Source: Planctomycetota bacterium
Lineage (GTDB): Bacteria; Planctomycetota; Planctomycetia; Pirellulales; Pirellulaceae
DNA length: 56,617 nt
Direction of reading: 5' to 3'
Assembly (NCBI GenBank): GCA_029259935.1
Contig: JAJDEH010000216.1
Location: 1-56,617 of the forward strand
Shown: one piece after another, positions 40,469 to 53,332 of the stretch
Position numbering within the stretch: the first letter of the stretch is position 1
Layout of the letters: every line of letters starts with the position of its first letter
The notes under the pieces: generated by a model
The model's input: only the letters and a program-made list of their open reading frames with translations
Told to the model about the DNA's origin: nothing
Database searches by the model: none
Program-made: the position numbers and the translations under genes

Positions 40469-41308
40469 ATGACATCTTTCGCATCGACTCGCATGGCCGG
40501 ACGCCGGTACGGTTTGGGTGTGCTGCTAGTAGCAATACTAGCCTGTCATGGGCTTGCCAGCATTGCGGAGATATCGGCCCAGGAGCGGCGGCCACAAGCG
40601 GCACCAAGCGGAGCCCCCACGGGTCAACCGCCAGCGCACCCGCTCACCACGCCGCTGGCTTGGGCTCGCAAAAGCAGCGAGATCATTGACGGCCATATCC
40701 GCGACTACACCTGCACGCTGTACAAACGAAAGTTGAGCGATGGCAAGTTGAGCGACTATGAAGTCATCCACCTCAAGGTTCGCCACGAACCATTCAGCGT
40801 GTACATGCTGTTTCAATCGCCTGGCAAGGTAAAGGGCCGCGAGATCCTCTTTGTCGAGGGCCGCAACAATGGCAAGTTCGTCGTGCATGAAGGATCTGGT
40901 TTTACGTCGCTGATTGGGTCGGTCAATCTCAAGCCGTCCAAAAAGTACCCCGTCCATACGGCGGGTATCAAGTATCTCACCACTCGCTTGATCAACATCG
41001 CCAGCAAAGAGATGGCATACGGGGAATGCCAGGTCCGCTATTTCCCCGAGTCGAAGATTGGCGATCAGGTTGCCTTTGGTTTTGAGGTCGTGCATCCGGT
41101 CCGCCGCGAACACTTCCGATCCAATGTGGCCCGAGTCTTCTTCGACAAAAAGTTCGGCGTCCCCTTCCGCTACGAATCCTACGTTTGGCCAAATCGCGCG
41201 GGCGAGCGTCCCGTGCTGGCGGAAGAATACACGTATCACGATCTGAAGGTGAACGTGGGCCTAACCGACCGCGACTTCGACCGCCGCAATCCGAAATACA
41301 AGTTCTGA
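40469..41308 (+). CDS. DUF1571 family secreted protein
   Basis: The 279-residue protein has an N-terminal signal sequence ('YGLGVLLVAILACHGLASIAEISA'), then a Pro/Ala-rich linker. The DUF1571 core starts at 'SEIIDGHIRDYTCTLYKRK' and continues with 'FSVYMLFQSPGKVKGREILFVEG' and 'VFFDKKFGVPFRYESYVWP'. The family is common in Planctomycetota and its fold resembles outer-membrane lipoprotein carriers such as LolA, but its function is not established. GAGG lies upstream of the ATG. A 10-bp GC palindrome AGGGGCCCCT at 40418-40427, in the leader, may be regulatory. Confidence 0.85.
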   Translation: MTSFASTRMAGRRYGLGVLLVAILACHGLASIAEISAQERRPQAAPSGAPTGQPPAHPLTTPLAWARKSSEIIDGHIRDYTCTLYKRKLSDGKLSDYEVIHLKVRHEPFSVYMLFQSPGKVKGREILFVEGRNNGKFVVHEGSGFTSLIGSVNLKPSKKYPVHTAGIKYLTTRLINIASKEMAYGECQVRYFPESKIGDQVAFGFEVVHPVRREHFRSNVARVFFDKKFGVPFRYESYVWPNRAGERPVLAEEYTYHDLKVNVGLTDRDFDRRNPKYKF

Positions 41309-41869
41309 TGGCCGGCGACAACCGCCGCTTGAGAAGACGTTCAGATGTTGGTCGCGGCTTTCTCATTCTTCCTTCCGGACCCGGTCGCGTTTCTAAACCT
41401 CATACGGCAGGTTCCGTTTCATCGCGATCGCACGAGCACCATAGAACATCGGCGGTTAGCTGTTAGCGATTGGCAGTTAGCTCTTGTCGTCCGGTTCGAC
41501 CGCATAACCACCCAAAGTTTAGGCAGCCAGACTGCATTTTCAGAAGAGCGTCTCCGAGAGATCTGTTCAGGCACCAACGAGCGGAGATGGCCACCGTTTC
41601 TTGCTTCCACTGTGGCGGAAGTGGAAAAGAAGCTGTTGGGAAGATAACGTGGTTTGCTGCGATGCCGAATCGGCTGCAATGAATGCCTGAAGGAGAGGGA
41701 AGACAATGAAGGGTGAGTTGATCGCTGCGAAGAAAGGCTAGCTGAGTAAAAAGACGGTGCTCTGCCGTCAGGTCCCCGTAGTGGCGGAGCAGAGGGATTC
41801 GGACACAGAAGAAACGCCTTGCAGTTACGTGTGTGGGCGTGCTATTGTGCGAAGATATTGGAGGTTGAA
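41309..41869. other. Intergenic region without a supported gene
   Basis: These 561 bases contain only short frames. A short near-direct repeat (GGTTAGCTG.. and ..GCAGTTAGCT) is visible at 41452-41482. A tiny frame near 41590 encodes a lone CxxC ('VSCFHCGGSGKE') but does not continue. The promoter of the toxin-antitoxin pair should be near the right end. Confidence 0.5.
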
Positions 41870-42142
41870 ATGTCGCAAATAGATTTGCCTACAGATGCAC
41901 TTGAACTGGCAGAAGAGCAGGCTGCGGCGGCGGGCTTTCCCGATGTGAACGAGTATTTGCTGACGTTGATCCGCTTGGATCAAGAACAGCGACAGCAATT
42001 GCACTCTCTTGGTTCGGATAAACGTTTAGAGCGTCTTGCGATGGAAGGGCTCGAAAGCGGCGATGCCGGACCGATGACCAAGGCTAACTGGGCGGAGTTG
42101 CGAGCGGAGTTGTCACGTCGAATTGAGAAACGCCGCACGTAA
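41870..42142 (+). CDS. Antitoxin of a type II toxin-antitoxin pair
   Basis: The 90-residue protein begins 'MSQIDLPTDALELAEEQAAAAGFPDVNEYLLTLIR', a ribbon-helix-helix-like pattern, followed by an acidic/basic helical C-terminus ('KANWAELRAELSRRIEKRR') of the kind that wraps a toxin. The start at 41870 is supported by GGAGG five bases upstream. The ParE/RelE-type gene follows after 24 bp. Antitoxins of this type normally bind their own promoter. The family assignment rests mainly on size, shape and the neighbour. Confidence 0.75.
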   Translation: MSQIDLPTDALELAEEQAAAAGFPDVNEYLLTLIRLDQEQRQQLHSLGSDKRLERLAMEGLESGDAGPMTKANWAELRAELSRRIEKRRT

Positions 42143-42166
42143 TTTTCAAAGAAGTGAGGGCCAGGC

Positions 42167-42472
42167 ATGGGAGAGGCAAGGAAGTCATCCCAGGCACACC
42201 GCGATTTGTTGGAAAACGCGGATTACATTGCTCAGGACAAGGAAAGTCCAGCGTATCGTTTCTTGGAAGCTGCGGAACGTACGTTTGAATTGTTGGCAAC
42301 GTTTCCGCATATAGGTACGAAAACGTCTTTTGAGAATTCTGACCTGGCGGACGCGAGGCTGTTTCCAATCCGTGGTTTTGATGATTACCTGGTAATTTAC
42401 CGTCCCTTAGCAGATCATGTGTTGATTCTTCGTGTCGTGCACGGAGCTAGAGACTTAGATCAATTGCATTGA
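42167..42472 (+). CDS. ParE/RelE-family toxin
   Basis: The 101-residue protein has the ParE/RelE layout: two N-terminal helices ('HRDLLENADYIAQDKESPAYRFLEAAERTFELLATFPHIG'), then 'DLADARLFPIRGFDDYLVIYRPLADHVLILRVVHGARDLDQL', whose 'RFPIRGF.DYLVIYR' and 'ILRVVHGARDL' strands are typical of ParE. ParE toxins inhibit DNA gyrase, while RelE toxins cleave mRNA; the sequence favours the ParE branch. It is intact and directly follows the antitoxin gene. Confidence 0.85.
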   Translation: MGEARKSSQAHRDLLENADYIAQDKESPAYRFLEAAERTFELLATFPHIGTKTSFENSDLADARLFPIRGFDDYLVIYRPLADHVLILRVVHGARDLDQLH

Positions 42473-43209
42473 AGGTCCAATTATCGGGGGAAGAAAATGC
42501 AGGATTTTTCCTGATGACATGACGCATACTTTGTCTTCGGCCGCCCCGCTGTTCGCATTCGGGCACCAAAGAGCGCGGATAGCCCGCGAGGGTGGGTGGA
42601 AACGCGGCGCTACTACGGCGGACGAATTGGCCTAGTCAGCCAAGGTGGCGGATCGAAAAATCATGCTGCCCACCACCATTCTGCCCACATCCAAACCTAA
42701 GCGCTTTGCACGTGAACTCGTGCAACCAGGCCGTTCGTGAGCGAGGCTGAGCTTCGGCTGCCGAACTGACTGCTCGGCCCGCCGCGCGGCGGAACCAGCG
42801 ACCAAAATGCAGCACCCCCGATTGATCGCCGGCTACGTGCCCTGACAGATAGCTCGTAATCGAATAACCGGCTACTTCGGCGATTCGATTTATGGGTCGC
42901 CCGTTTCGGCGTCTCGAGGCCACCGACAAACTAGTAGTAAAATGCCCTCGCGAGCAGCACGTCAAAGTCTCCCGCAAACAGCGTCATCATGTAGTGCGAC
43001 GAATCGGTTGAAGCGGATAGCTTTGCTGTCGGCTGGTACCCGCGCGAACGGCTTTTGGAACCTAAAAGCGTGTTGATCGGTGCCACCGTCTGGACGCTGA
43101 TGGCTACAATGATTCAAGCAGCGGTTTGCGCGTTTCTGGGGATCGACCGCGAAGCCCAAAGACAACGACGCGATGGAAGAAAGCTCTTCGATATGAAAAT
43201 GAAAGACTC
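42473..43209. other. Intergenic region with probable decayed DNA
   Basis: No intact gene is seen in these 737 bases. Short broken frames occur on both strands. The most protein-like of them is listed separately at 42995-43231. Confidence 0.5.
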
Positions 43210-43231
43210 ATGTTCTGGAAAAGGCGATTGA
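42995..43231 (+). pseudogene. Possible gene remnant with one membrane helix
   Basis: A frame open from 42995 to a TGA at 43229-43231 encodes about 78 residues with natural-looking sequence: 'SFAVGWYPRERLLEPKSVLI', a hydrophobic 'TLMATMIQAAVCAFLGI', then 'DREAQRQRR'. It has no usable start near its beginning and looks like the C-terminal end of a membrane protein. I do not recognise the family. It overlaps the start of the next frame. Confidence 0.3.
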
Positions 43232-43851
43232 CCTGCACGATACCCGACGACGTCGCCCATGAATGGCAATCCATTCTGACAAGTTCGGGTTGGAAAATTC
43301 TGTCACCATGCATTCGCGCCGATGGGTCGCGAGCCACGGCTAGGCTTTGGCATGGCGAGGGCTGCGTCGTGGAAACCCGCATCACCTTATCTCGTATGAG
43401 CATGGAGCATGAGATGCCGTCGCAACCTCGCTGGAAGGTGGCGGTCAGCTGGCACTCAGATTGGGTTATTCGGCCTTTTGTTTCCTGTGGCGGCAAACTT
43501 GATGAACCATCGCTCATCTGTCGCGCGATGTATCTCTGCGATTTGAATGGGCCTTTCTTTGGCTGCCTCGACAGGTATGTAAATGTGCTGTTCGAAGACG
43601 TGGAGAGGAAAGACATCCAGGCATTCACTGATCGATATATACATGCCGATTTTCCACGTCGAATGAGAGCCATGGCTCAGAAGGAACCTGCCGCCGACCG
43701 CATCCGTGCACATATTGGGTACACTGACAGGTGCGGGTTCTATGTCGCTTTTCACACCGAATCCGCGGACTGGTCGAAGGACCCATTGGTGGAGGACTTG
43801 CGGAAGAGACTGGTAGAGATCGGATGCAAACGTCTGGACATTTTTAGTTGA
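43210..43851 (+). CDS. Hypothetical protein
   Basis: The 213-residue soluble protein, starting 'MFWKRRLTCTIPDDVAHEWQ', contains 'VAVSWHSDWVIRPFVSCGGKLD' and 'YLCDLNGPFFGCLDRYVNVLF'. It has seven or so cysteines but no recognisable metal motif, and no signal peptide or membrane segment. I do not recognise it. The start is uncertain: the frame stays open upstream to 43126, and neither start has a clear ribosome site. Composition and codon use look less GC-rich than the flanking housekeeping genes, in keeping with the accessory character of this part. Confidence 0.55.
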   Translation: MFWKRRLTCTIPDDVAHEWQSILTSSGWKILSPCIRADGSRATARLWHGEGCVVETRITLSRMSMEHEMPSQPRWKVAVSWHSDWVIRPFVSCGGKLDEPSLICRAMYLCDLNGPFFGCLDRYVNVLFEDVERKDIQAFTDRYIHADFPRRMRAMAQKEPAADRIRAHIGYTDRCGFYVAFHTESADWSKDPLVEDLRKRLVEIGCKRLDIFS

Positions 43852-44230
43852 CTAACACCTCGCGACGTTGAACTCGTAACAGACTCTTCGAAGGATTCGG
43901 AAGGAAGGGGATAACACCTGTAAACTAGCTGAACATGTTTCCATTTCAACCCGTTGGTGAATCGTTGCCCCTAGCCGTACCAGAGCCTCGCACTTGGGTG
44001 TGCGGGATTCCCGTTAACCCGGATTATTTAGTGCGGGAGTCAATAATGGGACTGGCTCCGAGTTCATTGTGTTTCGGCAGCGGTGTATGGGATGCGACTC
44101 GGTGCCTGTTCCATTATTGACGGCTCACCCAATAGGCCGTTCACCATTAGCATGAAGTGGTTCCTGTCGCTAGACTATTGGCTATTCCTCAAGTTCTTAG
44201 AGAACATGCGACGGCATGAAGTGAGCTGAA
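43852..44230. other. Intergenic region with a palindromic element
   Basis: No supported gene in these 379 bases. The main feature is the 83-bp palindrome annotated at 44039-44121. Confidence 0.5.
44039..44121. repeat. 83-bp palindromic element (MITE- or REP-like)
   Basis: Two 25-base arms, 44039-44063 and 44097-44121, are inverted repeats with three mismatches; the outer 11 bases (GTCAATAATGG) match perfectly. They enclose a 33-base loop. Transcribed RNA would fold into a long hairpin. The form is that of a small non-autonomous mobile or REP element. Confidence 0.7.
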
Positions 44231-45865
44231 ATGCCAATCTGCCGACTGTGTACGACCGGTTACGATGGCGACTACTGTCCAAAGTGTGGCGTGCGCAAAA
44301 GTTCAAATTCTTGGTTGTCCACCTCAACGCGCTTTGTTTGGTTCACCCGGAGCTTGCTTTTCATTCTACGGTTCCTGTTGCCCCCAACACTGGGCAGTTG
44401 CTTGTTCCGGCTCGCCGGACTTTGTTTGGTCGCAGGGCTGGTAGGTATCTTCTATTTCCAACTCGATCCACGGGCGAGTCTCGCCGTCTCAGCTGGATTC
44501 GACAACGTCGCCCTTGCCGACAACGTAGCCGCGGATTGGCAGGCCAAGGCGGAAGCACAGTCCAGGCTCTACTGGATTTCAATATTCACGATGCTTGCGG
44601 GACTTGGAGGCGTTCTCGCAAGCTTTACGATTCCGGCAAGGCGCTCCCCATTAGTTGCAGATAGCACGACAGAAGACAAGCGGAAACATGCACTCGTTTC
44701 GTTTGGGTTGGGTGCGTCCGCCGTTACATCTTTTCTTGTCGTTGTTTGGTTGTTGTTTTCGGATTTCGATCAACTCGGAATCGGAATCTTAGTTTCCTTC
44801 GTCGCTATGCATTGCGGTTGTACGGTGTTTGCGACCTCCCGGGCGGTATCAACGCCCGACAACCTGACCCGTGAAACCGAGGCAGCATGCTGGGTAGCCG
44901 TCGCGTTGAAGATCTCGGCGACCTACATCGTTCTCTTGATTCTCGTGAATCAACTGTTGTTGTTGAGTCTATGGTTGCTGGCACAGGTCCCTTTGTTGCT
45001 AGCCACTCTATTCGCCTCCAGATTCAGGCGAGAACGCGCACCAGACCGAATCGAGTCCTTGTCTTCCAGAACCACCGGTACAGTGCTTCTGACCTGCTCG
45101 GGCTTTGTTGTTTCCGTATGGCTCCCTTTGCTATGGGTAGGACTCGTGTCTTTGGCGCCATTCGGAAGCGCGCTGGGGTTATTGGCGATGGGATTGATAA
45201 CAGGCGCCTACGGCGCCCTCATTTTATTCGGTATCTCGAGGGTGATCCCAAACGGAGTAACGAAACCAGTTCTTACAGCTGGCTACTGGCTGCTCGCAAT
45301 AGGACAGATCGGTTCGCTTGTCTTGATGGCGTTGTTCGTGAATTCATGGCCACTAGTCGTATTGCCCAGTATTCTTTTGGGCTCGCCGTTGCTAGTGATC
45401 TTAGTGGTAGTCTCAAATCGCTTCGTTTATGCGACGTCACCGACGCCGCCCACAACTGATGCTCTAGCGTACGCTCTAAGAGTCCGACTGCTATTTGGTA
45501 GTTCGCTGTTCACCTCGTTTGGTGTTGGTATGTGGTTGATCAGTTCGTCGCGATACCCCACCCTGCTTTGGTTTCTCGTGCCGTTCGGACTACACGCAAT
45601 CGTGATGACGGAAGGTCTGACGGGCGCGTTTTTTCTAGACGATTACGTCAGCGGACGGGTCCGCTCGTTTCTCAAGAGAGCGCGCACAACTGCCTGGATA
45701 GGGCAGATCATTGCGGTTGCTGGCTCGGTGGGACTTTACCTATGGTTCGATGGTTGGCAGAGGGCCCACGTCGCCTGTTTTGCTGGACAGTTCGCGATGA
45801 TGTCCGTTGTTCTTATGACGCCGACAAAACGCTTGTTAGCACAGATGGAATCGAGAATCGGATGA
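44231..45865 (+). CDS. Multi-pass membrane protein with N-terminal zinc ribbon
   Basis: The 544-residue protein starts 'MPICRLCTTGYDGDYCPKCG', a four-Cys zinc ribbon (Cys4, Cys7, Cys16, Cys19), then has roughly a dozen hydrophobic segments to the C-terminus. Examples are 'LFRLAGLCLVAGLVGIFYF', 'ATYIVLLILVNQLLLLSLWL' and 'LVVLPSILLGSPLLVILVVV'. It is an integral inner-membrane protein with a cytosolic zinc ribbon. No transporter signature was recognised, and its function is unknown. It stands alone on its strand. Confidence 0.75.
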   Translation: MPICRLCTTGYDGDYCPKCGVRKSSNSWLSTSTRFVWFTRSLLFILRFLLPPTLGSCLFRLAGLCLVAGLVGIFYFQLDPRASLAVSAGFDNVALADNVAADWQAKAEAQSRLYWISIFTMLAGLGGVLASFTIPARRSPLVADSTTEDKRKHALVSFGLGASAVTSFLVVVWLLFSDFDQLGIGILVSFVAMHCGCTVFATSRAVSTPDNLTRETEAACWVAVALKISATYIVLLILVNQLLLLSLWLLAQVPLLLATLFASRFRRERAPDRIESLSSRTTGTVLLTCSGFVVSVWLPLLWVGLVSLAPFGSALGLLAMGLITGAYGALILFGISRVIPNGVTKPVLTAGYWLLAIGQIGSLVLMALFVNSWPLVVLPSILLGSPLLVILVVVSNRFVYATSPTPPTTDALAYALRVRLLFGSSLFTSFGVGMWLISSSRYPTLLWFLVPFGLHAIVMTEGLTGAFFLDDYVSGRVRSFLKRARTTAWIGQIIAVAGSVGLYLWFDGWQRAHVACFAGQFAMMSVVLMTPTKRLLAQMESRIG

Positions 45866-45973
45866 AGTCCAATGCGAATCCAAAAGCAGCAAAAGAGTTC
45901 CAAACAAACCGTAATGCCATGATCGCCGCACAAGTATCCGCATACTCGGAGGGGGAAGGCCGAATAAACGGTA

Positions 45974-45994
45974 AACTGGACCTGTCCCCGTTTC
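45974..45994 (+). repeat. 21-nt direct repeat, copy 1
   Basis: A 21-base sequence starting aactggacctgtcccc, identical and in the same orientation at 46855-46875. Together the copies bracket the membrane-protein gene at 46121-46810. Confidence 0.65.
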
Positions 45995-46111
45995 CTCCCG
46001 ACGCGAGTTACTTAAACACCACAGAGAGAACGCTTTTACCTTCGTCCGAGTAATTTGACCTTTCGGGCACGCGCGGGCTCAGTTCAAGTTGTGCCAAGTC
46101 GAGTCTAGTAG

Positions 46112-46129
46112 GTCCGGTTCCTACCGGAC
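46112..46129 (-). terminator. Hairpin at the 3' end of the membrane-protein gene
   Basis: A perfect 7-bp stem GTCCGGT / ACCGGAC with a 4-nt loop overlaps the stop codon of the minus-strand gene at 46121. It may end transcription of that gene, but no U-tract is present. Confidence 0.35.
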
Positions 46130-46810
46130 TCTGAACTGACCGGGATAGGCAGGCAGTTTGTCGAGCACCTTAGAATGAATACCTTTGATCCACAATCGTT
46201 TGCCTTCGTTGCGTTTACAAGCCAACTGGTGATGCCGCTTCATGCGATGTCGTCCTCCACGGGTCAGCCCCCAGGCAACAGTGAACAGAGAGATCGCCAG
46301 AACGCCGGCAGCGACAAGCGACCATACCCCTCCGGCAATCAATAAGCTCAAGATCGACCCCAGCGCGACAACCGGCGCCAACACAAAAGCAAGCAGCCGA
46401 GCTGCGCACGAATGTCTGAGTGGTTGATCGTTGATGTACGCTTGAATGGACCAGCTCTTCTGGAAATTCCTCCCAGCGGCGAATCTGATTGCGACGGCAA
46501 AGCTACCAGCGATGACCAACCAAAAAACACTTTTGACAGCGCCTTTCGGGAGATTGACAGGCATTACGTTGAGCCGACCAATAAAGGAGCCCAGGGCAAC
46601 GGCAACAAGTAGCATCACCAAGCCAGAGATCATCCCAGCCATGACGGCTTTCGCCTGGAAGCCGACTTCTAGTTCCATCGGTTCACCGGTGGCGGGCTCG
46701 CCGGTATCAATGCAGATGGCTGGCAGCACTCCGTTTTCGACGTCAAAGACCAGACAGTTCCCATCTCTCCAGGCGCCGTAAGTGTCGCTGTGACTGGTGT
46801 TGGGCTCCAC
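46121..46810 (-). CDS. Conserved hypothetical membrane protein
   Basis: The 229-residue protein starts with 'EPNTSHSDTYGAWRDGNCLVFDVENGVLPAICIDTGEPATG', then has four hydrophobic segments ('MAGMISGLVMLLVAVALGSFI', 'VFWLVIAGSFAVAIRF', 'LLAFVLAPVVALGSILSLLI', 'LVAAGVLAISLFTVAWGL'). It ends with 'RLWIKGIHSKVLDKLPAYPG'. The layout (soluble N-terminus with one Cys, helices, and a C-terminal 'W.KG.H...L..LP..P' motif) recalls a widespread planctomycete membrane family of unknown role. The start is a GTG at 46810 with AAGGGG upstream, since the longer frame uses TTG inside a repeat. It is flanked by 21-nt direct repeats. Confidence 0.7.
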   Translation of the reverse strand: MEPNTSHSDTYGAWRDGNCLVFDVENGVLPAICIDTGEPATGEPMELEVGFQAKAVMAGMISGLVMLLVAVALGSFIGRLNVMPVNLPKGAVKSVFWLVIAGSFAVAIRFAAGRNFQKSWSIQAYINDQPLRHSCAARLLAFVLAPVVALGSILSLLIAGGVWSLVAAGVLAISLFTVAWGLTRGGRHRMKRHHQLACKRNEGKRLWIKGIHSKVLDKLPAYPGQFRVR

Positions 46811-46854
46811 GGTTTCCCCTTTTGCAGAACAACTTTCAACCCTAATTGAAACGG

Positions 46855-46875
46855 AACTGGACCTGTCCCCGTTTC
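46855..46875 (+). repeat. 21-nt direct repeat, copy 2
   Basis: Identical to 45974-45994 and in the same orientation, 881 bp away from it. Confidence 0.65.
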
Positions 46876-47083
46876 TACCCTTTGAATATTGTAACAAAAA
46901 GAAAGGACAAATGACTTGCGAGCGCGCGATTGCGCAAAGGCGGAACTAGCGGCTGGCTATTTGAATAGGGCAAGGGCCGTGCTGGTCAGCATTACCCTCC
47001 AGCTAACGCTGGACGCTCGCCGGCAATTTGCTCTGCCTTCGACACTCCGTGTTCGATATTCTATATTCCGGCGCGTGCTTTCG

Positions 47084-47118
47084 ACCCCCTCTAACTCCCC
47101 CTTAAGAAAGGGGGAGAA
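47084..47118. repeat. Dispersed GC hairpin repeat, copy 2
   Basis: accccctctaa followed by ctccccctt-aaga-aagggggag; same unit as at 9990-10023 with a slightly different loop. It lies about 110 bp past the HgdB-like stop codon. Confidence 0.65.
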
Positions 47119-47130
47119 CTCAATTGAGTC

Positions 47131-47182
47131 ATCTTCAATATTGCGGAGATGTCGGTCACCGCAACGTCCCAGAGGTGAAGAT
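47131..47182. repeat. Nested inverted repeat
   Basis: Outer arms ATCTTCA (47131-47137) and TGAAGAT (47176-47182) enclose inner arms TTGCGG (47141-47146) and CCGCAA (47159-47164). It could fold in RNA and may be a terminator for the minus-strand operon ending at 47228. Confidence 0.45.
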
Positions 47183-47227
47183 AATCTAACTGGAGTGCGC
47201 AAGGGGTTCAAAGTTTGGATTGTCCGG

Positions 47228-48864
47228 CTACGTCATTAAGACCTGATTGGTACCCGTGCCGGCGTACACGTGCCGGGGATAGAACGTGGCACCGCTGCGA
47301 CGGCGACGTTGGCGAACACGCGCTTCGTCGAGCGACAAGCCTTGGCGATCCAGGGCTTCCTCGAATTCGGACTTCGCATTTCGTCGTGCCTTGAACAGAT
47401 ACATCATCACGCGGCTTTGAAAGTTGACCGCTCCATCGCCGGTCGTTTCGACCGGACAAAACACGGCCTCGGGGAACTTCTTTTGGACCAGTGATTGAAT
47501 TCCGTCGGACACTCCCGAACTGGGCATGCAGCCAAACGGCTTGACCGACAGCACCATGTGGGCTTTCTTCTTGGTCACCGATTGAATCAGCTTGCCGACT
47601 TCCATATGGCCTTCACCGCCACGCACTTCGTGGTCGTAATACTCGCCCGCCAGATTGGCGATTTCGTTCATGTCAGGCAAGTGATAGCCCTTCAACCCAA
47701 TGGCCCAGGCGAACGTGCCAAATATCCCGCGCAGCACTTTTTCTCCCAGCCACAATTGGCGCAGCCGCGATTTGACATTCTTGCCCGCCAAGCCTTTCTT
47801 GGCCTCGTCTTCGCCGCGCAGCGTCATTCGTTGTTTCGTGTCGTGATTGCCGTTCCAAATCATGTACAGCAGCCAAGCCGCGACGAGTTGGATATCGACT
47901 TCGGCTCCTTGCTCTTCCAAGAATTGCTGCAAATGATAGTTGCCGTCGCCTTCGGTGGTCATGGCCCAAAACTCGCCGATGATCATCACCTTAGGCTTCG
48001 ATTGCAGACGGTCGACTTCGATCGCCGCTAACTGTTTACGGCAGCGAAGCAACGCGCGAACGATCGAACTACGTTTGCTAAATGCTTCGCAAAGAGTCTG
48101 CTTGCATTGCTCCAGGACTTCGTTGGTTTGGCCCTTGTTGACTTCGTAGGGCCGAATGCGATAGCCCATCGCATTGACGACATCGCCGGCCAGGATCGCC
48201 TTGACGATTTGAATGAAGAACGTCGGATTCAGTTCCAGGCCGTTTTCCTCACCGGTCGCTTGCTTGAGCCCGCCCGTTTGCTGAAACAGCACGACGCGGA
48301 ATCCATCGAAGCCGGCGTCGCGCAGCGCTTTACGATATTCGGTCACGTACGTTCCAAAGCGGCACGGCCCACAGGCACCCGCCGTGAGGAAGATGTTCTT
48401 TTCGACGATCTCTTTGACCGGCACCTTTTCCACATCCCGCAGGTAGACAAGCTGCTTGATCAAATTGCCGACCGTGAAGTAAGTCGGATTGCACTGGCCT
48501 CGATTGCCGAATTCCTTACCCAATTGCAGAGCCCGATTGTCGGGGCAATCGAGCACGTCGATGCGGTAGTTCAACGAACGCAACGCCGCTTGAATGAGTT
48601 GGTCGTGAGCGATCGTCAGGCCGCCGATCATGATCGTCGTTTCGTCGCGTTGCGCCCGCGTAAACGTCTGCGGATTGGGGTCATGCCAATGTTTTGGCTC
48701 TTCGGGACGCAGTCCAAGCCGATCGCGCTCGTTTTGTTCGAACTCGCGAACCTGGCCCTCGATCTCCTCCAGCGAGAGCAGCCCCGCATCGCCAGCGGTC
48801 CCCGATTGACAACAAGATTGGCCGTCATCAAGAGGCAGGATCGGCAGTTCAGCAACGGGTCGAA

Positions 48865-48868
<4 letters not shown>
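47228..48868 (-). CDS. HgdB/BcrB-type 2-hydroxyacyl-CoA dehydratase-like protein
   Basis: The 546-residue protein belongs to the superfamily of 2-hydroxyglutaryl-CoA dehydratase subunits. It contains 'NRGQCNPTYFTVGNLIKQLVYL', the Cys pair 'TAGACGPCRFGTYVTEYRKAL', a central 'VMIIGEFWAMTTEGDGNYHLQQFLEEQGAEVD' and 'MVLSVKPFGCMPSSGVSDG'. These cysteines are candidate iron-sulfur ligands. The gene overlaps the activase stop codon by four bases (ATGA), indicating translational coupling and a joint function. Only one dehydratase-like subunit is present, so a normal two-subunit dehydratase is unlikely; a double-cubane-cluster or other reductase is an alternative. Its substrate cannot be named. Confidence 0.8.
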
Positions 48869-52731
<3,863 letters not shown>

Positions 52732-53332
52732 TGCGTAATCCTCGTGTTCGGGGCGAGTCCTTTCGAGGGAACGAATGTGCGTATACGCACACGGTACGAG
52801 GTTATAACGATTGACCCGCCAGCCTGCAACTCGAAGCACCAACTATATCGCATTCCGGCGATAGGTAATTTGACGTTTCCAAAATGCAATTGCACTGGTT
52901 GGCCGCGCTGGCCTTTGGTTGCTTTGGGTCACGCCCGAAAAACTGATATCGTTCAAAGCGAACCTCAATGGCAATCCGGCCGTTTTCAATGTCGCGTCCA
53001 GAATGCCGCACAAGACGCGATGCCGGTTGACCACGGGGCAGGAGTGGGCCATCATTTCTAAGGCGACTTCCGAATCGACGCGAAAAGGGCGACTTGAACC
53101 AAGCAACCGATGGCTCACCATTCAACACCCCACTTCTGAGGAAGCCCACGCTTTCGAATGCTGGGACCGGCGCATCGCACTTCGGCGGAACTTCCCAGAT
53201 GCCTTGATTCGCACACATTTTACAATTTTCAACCTATAATTGCCTGGGAACGGATCGTACAAACGGGCCTAACTCAGACTTCACTTTTTTTTCAATCCGG
53301 CAGCTTTTGACTTGGCCCTGAGGAGTAGCTCG
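52732..53332. other. Intergenic region between divergent operons
   Basis: Frames of 90-140 codons exist on both strands, but none has a convincing composition, start or domain. The region contains both promoters. It turns AT-rich near 53215-53290. Confidence 0.5.

Larger units (their letters stand above)
46811..47227. other. Repeat-rich intergenic region
   Basis: No gene was seen in these 417 bases. From left to right they hold the second 21-nt repeat (46855), a small hairpin CCAGC-taac-GCTGG (46999-47012), the dispersed GC hairpin repeat (47084) and a nested inverted repeat (47131-47182). Confidence 0.55.

Noticed and set aside
41587..41682. Tiny frame with a single CxxC ('VSCFHCGGSGKE')
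   Set aside because: Only one half of a DnaJ-like zinc site is present and the frame ends soon after; not enough to call a gene.
42636..42977. Minus-strand frame of 113 codons after the toxin gene
   Set aside because: Low-complexity Arg/Ser/Gly composition and no start signal; typical of a chance frame in decayed DNA.
52802..53239. Overlapping frames of about 90-140 codons on both strands upstream of the activase
   Set aside because: Neither strand gives a natural-looking protein, a ribosome site or a family motif; the region is better read as a divergent promoter region.
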